From: Cichorium intybus
Lineage: Eukaryota; Streptophyta; Magnoliopsida; Asterales; Asteraceae
Direction: 5' to 3'
Length of the DNA: 64,000 nt
Assembly (NCBI GenBank): GCA_023525715.1
Contig: CM042012.1
Location: 61,525,205-61,589,204 of the forward strand
In this document: positions 47,647-64,000 of the stretch, piece by piece
Layout of the letters: every line of letters begins with the position of its first letter
Numbering within the stretch: the stretch's first letter is position 1
Translations under genes and position numbers: made by a program
The notes under the pieces: model-generated
What the model was told of the DNA's origin: nothing
Seen by the model: only the letters and a program-made list of their open reading frames with translations
Databases searched by the model: none

Positions 47647-47722
47647 GCATGACATAGTGTGAGTCGTTAGTGGAGCATGTGTGGTTTACCGGCACACTAA
47701 TAGGGACACACATAGAGCATGC
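47647..47722 (+). ncRNA. Internal hairpin C-H3 with the leader core
   Basis: TTAGTG/CACTAA around GAGCATGTGTGG-TTT-ACCGGCA, with outer pairing GCATG/CATGC. Confidence 0.5.
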
Positions 47723-48653
47723 CATTACAAAAGGTACATGGCTCCGGGTTTCGTCCCACGGGCGTCTCGCAAGAAAGGATATTCAGATTCTCAAAATATG
47801 CCAAAGGATTGGATTTTGAGAAAGCGCTGAAAGATTTCCATTAAAATGTCAGAAAGGTTTGGATTCTCAAAATGTGCCATAAGTCCTGGATTTTGTGAAT
47901 AGCCTATAACCGTGTCAAAGCCAGTGGGAGTAGCCGTTATCCACTATCCCCACATGTGGGATAAATAATGGTTCTAGGAAACGTCTCTTTTCATTACGAA
48001 GTGTAATGACTTGGTGTTAAGAGACGGATCGCTATGAAAGCCTTAATAGAAATACGGCATACTCAGGTGGTTGTAAGCGTCTATGAGATAGATCCAGATT
48101 CTGCCAAGATGATCTTGATGAGATTCAAGATGCATAGACTTAGGAAAAGTTTTTCTTGTCATTGCAAAGTGTGATGACTTGGCATGAAAGTAATAAAGAA
48201 GGTGCAACATACTCATGTAATTCACAGTCATCTATTGGAAAGATGAAATCACCAGCATAGACTAGCCATTGTAAGCATGATCTTGATAAGATTCAAGATG
48301 CACGAGAAAAGTCTCCGAAAGGAAAATAGTTTTTCGAAAATCATGACACAAAGGATTATAAATAATCCTTAGATTCCGAAAGGGTTTGGAATAGGACTAG
48401 ATCGGGTTCCACAAGTTTTGGATCAATCATAAAGTCATAAACATGTCCTGATAACTTAATGCTTAGGGCATAGTAAGTTGGATTCAGGACATTGCCTGGC
48501 TGGGAATACTGGATGGATTGGTTGAACTAAAGTGAGAATTCATTAGGAAATTATTAGGGTGAAAATGATAGTATTAATTTGAAAGATTTTCAAAGTGGTA
48601 ATTATTAACATCAGGACATGATGTTAATGGACTTCATGGTTACAAAGTCTCGT

Positions 48654-48700
48654 GGGTATCCTGATGGAGCGCGTGTGGTTCACCGGCACATCATAACACC
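48654..48700 (+). ncRNA. Internal hairpin C-H4 with the leader core
   Basis: TGATG/CATCA around GAGCGCGTGTGG-TTC-ACCGGCA. Outer pairing is weak. Confidence 0.45.
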
Positions 48701-49799
48701 TCGAAATAGTCTTAGGGTGCAGTCAAGTAGACTAAAGACCCCAGAACCATAGGAAGTCACAGTACACATTACCAGAATGGAGTTAGAAGAGAAATTGACA
48801 GGATAACATATTGAGATGTTATCGGATGAGTATCCGATTAGATCATCTGCAATAATGTGTATAAGTATAAGTTACTTTGCATACATAGGAAGAGTGTAAG
48901 GTTCATAATGACATAGCTGTAAAATTAGAATCGAAAGTTTAAAAGAAACTTTGAAACCGATAATAGTTTATGACAAGGTCCGACTTGGTGATTACCTTGT
49001 GGAGACTTGGTAATAAGCAAGAGTAGCTGCCAGTCAGATCTTTATGTTTCACTTTCGCATGTTTTACTTCCCGAATAATTTAATTATTCAAAGAGGTCCA
49101 CAGTCGCTCATACTTTGGGAAGTAAGTATTGAATCAAGACTGTCATGAATTGGTTTGTAGACTGTCTAAGGAGTTAGACATAGCAATAGGATTGCTATAA
49201 CATTCATGAGTACTTAGAAATAAAGATTTGAGTATTGGATAAACCCACGCTCAATAGATTGCTTCATGGATTATATCACAAGCAATGTTGAGACGGTAAT
49301 ATCTTGTGATCTTGAAGCGGAGAAATATGAGTTGTAATTTACAAGGCAGTTATTCATTGATAATACGAAAACGCACCGGTAACTCGATGTTATAAAACGT
49401 GTTGTTGTGAATGATTTGACTGGTAAAAGATATAAGCATATGAGTCGAAACTTATTCGTTCCTTGACCCTGATGGGAAACAGATATCTGTAGGCCTCTCG
49501 ATGATTTTGAAGTTGACTAAAGTGCTGGCCAGCCTGGACTAAATTGATGTGTTCAATTAGAAGTTCTAAAGTCATAAGCAGAATCGGAAATCGGGGAACA
49601 GAGTATCGGACAGAGATTGATCTCAATCCATGTCTCGTGTCTGAAAATATCTTGTTGGACGAAGGATCATATGATCACTTATCTTTAGACAGAACTGACT
49701 AGGTCAGAGTTCGGCAGCGGTTTCTAGGAAGCTACAGTTGCTAAATTAATTAGAGGGTAAATTGGTAATTTTAGTCATAGACTTATCCAAGTGGGAGAC

Positions 49800-50577
49800 T
49801 GTTGGATTAGGTGTCTAAGCCATGACTAATAATTAGTATTTATCTAATTAATAGTAGCATAGTCCATTTGGGTTGCCCTCATAGTTGGAGGATTGGCAGA
49901 AAGTCCGGTAGAGAGAAAGATTGATTTATTATGTGATTAATAAATCAATAGAAATTAAATAAATAGTTTATTAATATATTTAAGTGATAATATATTAATT
50001 AGAAACTATAATAATTAATTAGAAATTTTTCTGGAATTAATTGGAATTAATTTGGCAGTTAAATTGATTAATTAAGGTGCAGGGACTAAAACTGTAATTA
50101 TTCAATAGTTGAGTAAGTGACAGTTGAGTGAGTGAGAGTGGTGAACAAAATTATATATGGAAACATATATATTTTTCGATTTTGATAATGAGGATAAAAG
50201 GGTTTGAATTATTAAGATAAAGGCTTATCTTAATTTGAATTCAAAAAGGTTTATCTTTAAGGTTTATCTGATCACCATTTGGAGCCTATAAATAAGGAGG
50301 CTCACCCTAACCCTAAAGCCACGATTTTGAAGCTCTCTAAGAAGGTATTTTCGGCCAACAACTCCAAGCTAGGGTGTGACTTCATTTGAGGCAGGACAAT
50401 TGTGCTGCTTTGCATCAAAGAAACCCTAAAATGTTAGTTTTTTCTTATTTTATTCTTTTAGTTAATATCTTCTGGCCTTCTAGGATTTGTTATATGTTTA
50501 ATTAGAATAAAACCTAGATCTATATAGGTTGCATGTGAACTTAGGAATTTTAGTTCATAGTTGCAGAAAACCTTTCA
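49800..50577 (+). repeat. 3' LTR of element C
   Basis: 778 bp, nearly identical to the 5' LTR. Confidence 0.93.
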
Positions 50578-50706
50578 ACATTTTCGCCACGTCACGCCTC
50601 ACTCCGGTTACAACCTTGATAGTACCTTCTCAATACCCTACTATAGTCAAGAGATAGGTATGGAAGCAACGGTCATGTAATCCTATTCAGCGGACGTTTA
50701 TTCCAA

Positions 50707-51981
50707 GGGTCCATCTAATTATACCCCTTTTAAAATCTGACTTTACCCCCTAATTATTACTTCTATGTTTTTCCTAAAATAGCTATAATTAATACATAGA
50801 TATTTTAAATTTTTCCTAAAATAGCTTTAATTAATACAAAAGTCAAACGCATACACAGATTACAAAGAATAATTAATATACAGCTTTTTATAATTACATT
50901 ATAAATTTTTATTCCATGTAATTAAATAGAATAGGAAAAGAAAGAGATGAAGAAGTTGCATCGTCGTAACCGTGCCGGAACACTTACTTTTGATATATCT
51001 AGGGGTGGAGGCGTGGAGCAATAAATAAAATAGAAACAAACTTCATTGGTCAAGAAAAAAAAAAAAGTCTTATGTTTCTTCTGATTAGTGAAACTTTATT
51101 TATATAAAAAAATTTCGTCTCTACATATGCTATTTAGATAGATTATAAACTATAAAAAATTATGACTAAAATAGATGGAAAATCATGAAATGACTTTTAG
51201 CATGCATATTATTTTAACCGATTGAGAGAACAGGGTCACTACATCTGTGCAAAATTCATTGAAAAACATAAACATCACTTATTCCATATTGATATATTGT
51301 CCGTAGAGTTCACGTGTATTTAATCTAAATGAGAATACTTATTATATTTAAAGTATAATATTTATATTTAATATTTAAACATAAAAATATATTTAGAATA
51401 TTAGTCGATAGTAAAAACACATGTGACGATGTTTATTTAATATTTGATTTATTTAGAATTATCTTAAATTTAGTATTTTGTTGTTTTATTTATTTTATAA
51501 AAAAAAGACTTTGAAATAAAATATGTAAAAAATAACTATGTTAATAAAAATTATTAGTTAAAAATAAAAAATAATGATTATGTCATAATAATGTAATAAT
51601 TAAAGAATAAAGTAAATCCAATCATTAGTTTACCAAAAAAATAATGATTAAGGCTGGAGGGAGTGGCCTCGCCTACTCCCTCGCTAAACAAGCTGCCAAG
51701 CTCGCCATCTTCTCGCCAACTGCACCAAATATCCTCGCCCTCGCTTTCGCCAAGCTGCCTTCGTCGAGATCTCAGCGAGGTCGCCAAGCAACACCCAGCC
51801 TTTACCACCCAAGCTATATCTCCTCGTCAAGCTACCTCTCCTCGCCAAACAACACCAAATCTCCTCGCCCTCGCTCTCGCCTTTATGCTCCCAGCCTTTA
51901 GCGATGAGAATGGCGAAGGAACTACTCCCCCCAGCCTAAATGGGTAAGATAAGTGAAAGTGGGGTAAAAATAGTACGACCC
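50707..51981. mobile_element. Mutator-like element with 9-bp TSD
   Basis: Ends GGGTCCATCTAATTATACCC and, inverted, GGGTCGTACTATTTTTACCC. Target duplication TTATTCCAA at 50698-50706 and 51982-51990; nine bases fits Mutator-like elements. No transposase. A GC-rich MITE is nested at 51652-51936. The rest is AT-rich and non-coding. Confidence 0.75.
51652..51936. mobile_element. GC-rich Harbinger-like MITE nested in the Mutator-like element
   Basis: Inverted ends GGCTGGAGGGAGTGG and GGCTGGGGGGAGTAG, flanked by TAA on both sides, as in PIF/Harbinger MITEs. The interior repeats CTCGCC and TCGCCAAGC words many times and is far more GC-rich than its surroundings, which creates overlapping open frames (51644-51947) that I regard as accidental. 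Confidence 0.7.
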
Positions 51982-51990
51982 TTATTCCAA

Positions 51991-52906
51991 TTCAATGGAC
52001 GTTATCATGATACCATGAATTTCAAAGAAAAATATTTAATGATACGTACGGATTAGCAACGGACGTTTAATCCAATTCAAACCAAACAAAATGATACACT
52101 TAACGGATTGACAAATGGAACTTACCTTCACTTTTTATAGTATGGGTTTAGACTTGTTATGTACGGAAATATACGATCGAGATTTGAAGATGTTGCTCTG
52201 AAATGCTTGATACGTAATATCACCGTCTTCATTGATTTTAAAATACTACAAAACAGGTCCCTTATATTTCCCGATTATTCAACTCCGCCAAATCTACCAA
52301 TTATGATTGAATTATCGCCGATTCAAACTTGGTCATGCAAAAAGGAAATAAACTTAAGTTATATTTAAGGTTTGTGAGTTATTTATGTAATGATTTTGCA
52401 TGTCTTTAGTATTTGGATCAGTTATGGATTTTGTCTTTAGTATTTGAAGCTTGACCGGAGATATTCAATGATTATAGATAATTACACTTTATTGGAACAT
52501 GTAGAATTGTGTATTGTATTGTAGAATCCTTTACATCTAATTATTTAAATGAGGAGTTTCCTCAAAATCGTCTCTGATCTTTGTTGTCACAGTGTTGCTG
52601 CCGAGAGTGCACATGATATCCGGTAATCCTTGAATTTGGAACAAAGCATGAAGCATATGTCAAAGTGAAAAGCATCCATTTGTAAAGAAACCTCATGAAA
52701 GCTAATGTAACTTATCATCACAATCACCTTATTGTATTTGTAGTGTGATAGTTATTGGAGGTATTCAATTTTGTTATTTATGTAATTTTTGCAAAGATTG
52801 TATACAAAAATTGATGTTATAGGCTATCACCCACAAAAATTGCCCACGGACGAATTCCGTGGTTACTTACTTACTGATTTGTCATGAATTTCTCACAAAT
52901 GTAATA
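51991..52906. other. Intergenic DNA with a TACCCACGG repeat end
   Basis: No gene. From about 52830 words such as GCCCACGG and CCGTGG appear, which continue into the duplicated segment. Confidence 0.35.
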
Positions 52907-57571
<4,665 letters not shown>

Positions 57572-57573
57572 AT

Positions 57574-57585
57574 TGGTATCAGAGC
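57574..57585 (+). other. PBS (tRNA-iMet) of element D
   Basis: TGGTATCAGAGC two bases after the LTR. Confidence 0.95.
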
Positions 57586-57636
57586 GTCCGGGTTTTGATA
57601 TTAGCTTGTTGGGATCATTTTATCAAGTAATAAATC

Positions 57637-60600
57637 ATGTCTTCGGTGAAATACGATATTCCGCTGCTGGATCGGAATACCCGATTTCTGTTGTGGCAAG
57701 TAAAGATGAGATATATTCTCATTCAGATGGATTTACACAAGGCGCTCTTGGGCTTCGAAAGGATGCCCGATACATGGACCGAAGAAGAAAAGGAGATAAA
57801 AGATCTGAAGGCTTTATCTCAAATTCGTTTGCACTTGTCAAACGATGTTTTACAAGATGTTCTAAAAGAAACGTCGGCGGCTGCTTTGTGGCTGAAGTTG
57901 GAGCAGTTATTGATGACAAAGAGCTTACCGAACAAGTTGCATCTAAAGCAACGGTTGTTCAATCTCAAGATGATTGAAGGAGGCTCATTAGCTGAACATT
58001 TGTCCACATTCAAAGAGTTAATAAATAACTTGGAGAATATGGATGTTCAGTATGAAGATGAAGACTTAGCTTTATTTTTGCTGTCATCGTTGCCCGAATC
58101 CTATAGCCATTTTCGTGATACGATTATCTACAGCCGTGACACTCTTGTTTTAGATGAAGTCTTTACAGCTTTGGATTCTAAAGAGAAGATGAAGCATATT
58201 ACCGGTGGTGTTTCAAGTGATGCTAGAGCCGAAGGTTTGAATGTCAGAGGAAGAACAACAGAGAGAAGTAGAACTTCTCAATCTTCCAACAGAACCAGAT
58301 CCAAGTCAAAAGGCAAACGAAAGTTTTGCAACTATTGTCACAAGAAGGGACATGTGCTTGAAGAATGTTTCAAGTTGAAGAATAAAGAAAAAGAGAAGGC
58401 GGAAGCAAATGGTAAACAAGCTAGCACTTCGGGTGAAGCCGATGTAGCAGAGGTCGAATGTATTAGAGAACTCTTGACAGTTTATTCAGATAAACTGTAT
58501 TCCACTGGTGATTGGATACTCGACTCTGGTTGTACTTTTCATATGTGTCACAACAAAAGTTGGTTTTACACATTTGAAAAGGTTAACCAGGGCTATGTGT
58601 TGATGGGTAACAATACTACATGTCCAATTCTTGGACATGGTTCAGTCAGAATCCGTATGTTTGATGGCGTTATCCGAACCATTGGGGATATTAGATATGT
58701 CCCTGACCTCAGAAGAAACTTGTTATCTCTTAGTTCCTTTGATAAAAAAGGATACGAGTTTGCCGGTAAAGGTGGAGTTCTCAGGGTGTTCAAAGATGGT
58801 TCCGACAAACTGAGAGCCAGTCGAAAAACCTCAGACCTCTACTTTCTTGACCGGCAAACAATTTCGAGTGATGCTGCTGTTGTTTCAAAGTCTCTTTCTA
58901 ATCCAGATCAGTCCCGTCTTTGGCACCTTCGACTCGGCCATATGAGTTTTCAAGGCATGTCAGAATTGAGTCGAAGAGGTTTACTTGGTCAACAAAAGAT
59001 TGTTGATTTGGAGTTCTGTGAAGACTGTGTATATGGCAAGGCAAAACGAGTGAGGTTTGCAAGTGGTATCCATACAATGAAAGGACCACTCGACTATGTC
59101 CACTCGGATCTGTGGGGACCAGCTTGAGTTGCTTCTAAAGGTGGAGCTAACTATATGCTCACTATCATTGACGATTTCTCCAGGAAGGTATGGTGTTTCT
59201 TCTTAAAACATAAGGGAGACGTTTTCTCTACCTTCAGAGGCTGGAAAGTTCAGGTTGAAAAGCAATCAGGATTGGTGGTAAAGTATCTTTGTACGGATAA
59301 TGGACTAGAGTTTTGCTCAGAAGAGTTTAATGCCTATTGCCGAAAGGAAGGCATTACTCGACATCGCACGGTAGTCTATACGCCTCAACAAAATGGTGTA
59401 GGCGAAAGGATGAATCACACCATTATGGAGAAGGTCAGATGTATGCTTTCAAATTCCAAATAGCCAAAGTCCTTTTGGGCGGAGGCTACTTCTACTGCTT
59501 GCTATGTTATCAACCGATCACCGTCACGAGCAATCGAAAAGAAAACTCCGTATGAGTTATGGTCCGGGAAACCTGCCGATTATACACATCTGAAACTTTT
59601 CGGATGTCTAGCTTATGCACGAGTTGACAATGGGAAGTTAGAACCGAGAGCACTTAAATGTGTCTTTCTTGTTTATAATCCAGGAGTTAAAGGTTACAAG
59701 TTATGGAGCAATGATCTAAATAAAATCATCATCTCAAGAAATGTTACTTTTGACGAGTCTGCTATGATTCATCAAACTTCCGACTCTACAGAAGATACAG
59801 TCGCATCATCAAAAGCAAATGAAGAGAAAGCTCAAATGGAGGTGGAGTTTCCTACTTCGCCTGTCACCATTCCGAGTCCAGTTGAGCAACAAGAGTCTTC
59901 CTCGCCAAATGAGCATGTCGTTGTTGAAGAAACAACAATTTCACAACCACAAGCTACTACTCGAAGCATTGCAAGAGATAGGCCGAGAAGACAAATTGTT
60001 CCTCCAAAGAGGTATGCTGAAGCTGAACTTGTTGCTTACGCTTTTATTGTTGCTAATGATATTGAGTCGGAAACGGAACCTCTAAATTATGATGAGGCTA
60101 TCAAATCTAAAGACTCAAGTGATTGGATGATTGCTATGCATAATGAGATGGAATCCTTGCAAAGAAATGGTACTTGGGATTTAGTTCCTATTCCAAAAGG
60201 GAAAAGGCCAGTTAAATGCAAGTGGGTCTACAAGCTCAAAGAACCTGTTAACCTGAATGAGAAACCAAGATATAAAGCTCGGTTGGTAGCTAAAGGCTAC
60301 AGTCAAATTCCAGGCGTTGACTATACTGACATCTATTCCCCAGTAGTCAAACATACTTCTATTCGTGCATTGTTGGGGTTAGTTGTTTCAAATGATTATG
60401 AGTTGGAGCAACTAGATGTTACTACAGCTTTCCTAAATGGTGAGCTTGAGGAAGAGATTTTAATGCAACAACCTGAAGGTTTTGTAGTTCTTGGCAAAGA
60501 GGACTACGTATGTAAATTGAAGAAATCTATTTATGGCCTCAAGCAGTCTCCTAGACAATGGTACAAGAGGTTTGATTATTTCATGACCAGTCACAAATTC

Positions 60601-61641
60601 AGCAGGTGCACCTATGATAGGTGCGTTTATTTCAAGAAAGGTGACGATGGTTCAAAGATCTACTTACTCTTGTACGTGGATGACATGTTGATTGCAGCAA
60701 AAGATATGAAGGAGATTCAGAAGTTAAAAGACCAGTTGAAAGCTGATTTTGAAATGAAGGACTTAGGAGCTGCCAAGAAAATTTTAGGTATGGAAATTGT
60801 TCGTGACAGGAAGTCTAGGATCTTGCATCTTTCTCAAAAAGGTTACATTGAGAAAGTCCTAAGACGTTTTAATATGCATGAAGCAAATCCTGTCAACACA
60901 CCTTTTGCAGCTCATTTCAAGTTATCATCCGTTTTAAGTCCTACTACTGAGACTGATATGGAGTACATGGCACGCGTACCATACTCTAGTGCTGTTGGAT
61001 CTTTGATGTATGTTATGATCTGCACACGCCCTGATTTGGCTTATGCAGTTAGCATGGTTAGTAGATATATGGCGAACCCGGGAAGAGAACACTGGAAAGC
61101 AGTACAGTGGATCTTACGTTATCTATGCGGTACGTCTTCTATGTGTCTATGCTATGGACAATCTAACACTGGGGTGGTTGGATATGTTGATTCAAATTTT
61201 GGCAAAGACTTGGATAAACGAAGATCCATTACAGGGTATGCGTTTACACTGAACGGTTGTGCTATTAGTTGGAAAGCCCAGTTACAGTCTACAGTTGCAC
61301 TGTCTTCTACAGAGGCAGAGTATATGGCGATTACAGAAGCAGTTAAGGAAGATATTTGGTTGAAGGGATTATTTAGAGAACTCGATGATAGAATAAAGGT
61401 TACCACAGTATTCTGTGATAATCAAAGTGCTATCTTCTTGAGTAAAGATCAGATGTTTCATGACCGTACAAAGCACATTGATATTCATTATCATTTTGTG
61501 CGTGATATCATTGAAAAAGGTGATTGCGTCATAGAAAAGATCGATACAAATTATAATCCCGCTGATGTGTTCACTAAAAGTCTTCCAATAGCCAAGTTCA
61601 AACTATGTTTGGACTTAATAGGTATTTCTGATCGCAGTTGA
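57637..61641 (+). pseudogene. Gag-Pol polyprotein of copia element D, two in-frame stops
   Basis: One frame of about 1,334 codons from ATG 57637 to TGA 61639-61641. Order: Gag (about residues 1-215), CCHC knuckle CNYCHKKGHVLEEC (C231 on), protease LDSGC (D296), integrase HHCC (H430 on), catalytic Asp 491, Asp 554 and Glu 590 (DD35E), reverse transcriptase with YVDD at 60673-60684, RNase H with YVDSNF and STEAEY. Stops are TGA at 59125-59127, just after the first integrase Asp, and TAG at 59461-59463, after the catalytic Glu. The lesions hit integrase while RT-RNase H stays open. RNase H and integrase text resembles the Tork/Tnt1 branch. Confidence 0.92.
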
Positions 61642-61802
61642 GCCTGATTAGGCTCGTGGTGGAGGAAGTATTTTATTTTTCAGGATCAATTTTTCTCTAT
61701 ATGGTGATTCCAGTTTCTTATGGAGTTTTGGAGTTTGAAGAGTTGTTGGCTTTAGCAAATGGTTATACAAGTTTTGTTCTATTTTGAAGTCAAGGTGGAG
61801 AT

Positions 61803-64000
<2,198 letters not shown>

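Larger units (their letters stand above)
45134..49060 (+). pseudogene. Decayed gag-pol of element C
   Basis: ATG at 45134 opens 36 codons ending at TAA 45242-45244. Gag text continues in frame to TAG 45521-45523. Both stops are at the same places as in element B. A protease remnant (LDIGCVSHIC) lies at about 45913-45942, and pol scraps can be read around 47150-47530. Two extra leader-type hairpins occur at 47647-47722 and 48654-48700. Confidence 0.8.
43000..50577 (+). mobile_element. Copia element C, complete but defective, young
   Basis: LTRs 43000-43767 and 49800-50577, PBS 43769-43780, purine tract before 49800, perfect target duplication ACATT at 42995-42999 and 50578-50582. I count five substitutions and one 10-bp indel between the LTRs, which indicates a recent insertion. 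The interior has no frame over about 90 codons and shares its stops with element B. It must therefore have moved with proteins made by another element. Confidence 0.93.

Noticed and set aside
43000..50577. B and C as a segmental duplication
   Set aside because: C has its own perfect 5-bp target duplication and unrelated flanks, so it is an independent insertion.
51644..51947. Overlapping open frames in the GC-rich block
   Set aside because: They arise from CTCGCC repeats in a small MITE; frames overlap and have no motif.

Overview
This window looks like a gene-poor, repeat-packed stretch of a plant nuclear genome, most likely a eudicot. The evidence is plant-type Ty1/copia and Ty3/gypsy LTR retrotransposons primed by initiator-Met tRNA (PBS TGGTATCAGAGC), hAT, Mutator-like, Harbinger-like and Helitron-type DNA transposon ends, plant telomere-type TTTAGGG words, and AT-rich DNA carrying 16 very long (TA)n arrays. 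I see no convincing host gene, tRNA, rRNA or CRISPR array. The exact species cannot be fixed from the sequence alone.

Layout. 1-9866: an old minus-strand Ty3/gypsy element (PBS 9019-9030, decayed gag 7265-8264, PPT about 4653-4664). Its 3' LTR is interrupted by other LTR-like DNA, and its interior carries a complete 389-bp TRIM (6542-6930). 10069-20853: a chain of DNA elements separated by (TA)n arrays, one holding a solo copia LTR with a perfect target duplication (18786-19550). 20858-28646: copia element A, inserted in a (TA)n array, with a near-complete Gag-Pol frame broken by one stop. 29494-29985: LTR fragments in inverted orientation around a 336-bp (TA)n. 29911-37356 and 43000-50577: copia elements B and C, same family as A but with decayed coding regions. 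Between them (38757-42951) lie three hAT-type elements. 50707-51981: a Mutator-like element with a GC-rich Harbinger-like MITE inside. 52907-56268: a duplicated 330-bp segment around a Helitron-like end. 56430-56939: a foldback element filled with telomere-like repeats. 57083-62293: copia element D (Tork/Tnt1-like), also inserted in a (TA)n array. 62667-64000: the start of another (TA)n-bordered element.

How it works together. A, B and C share LTRs, a long untranslated leader (about 1.36 kb) and a 3' untranslated block. The leader folds into a series of hairpins whose arms covary between the three copies. B and C share premature stops at homologous positions, yet C has LTRs differing at only about five sites plus one indel. 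This points to a defective lineage that kept transposing with proteins supplied in trans. The hairpin core of the leader also recurs twice inside the decayed pol of B and C, each time within an unrelated palindrome. This hairpin family is the strongest candidate for something undescribed here. The second theme is that (TA)n arrays act as borders or landing sites for many unrelated elements.
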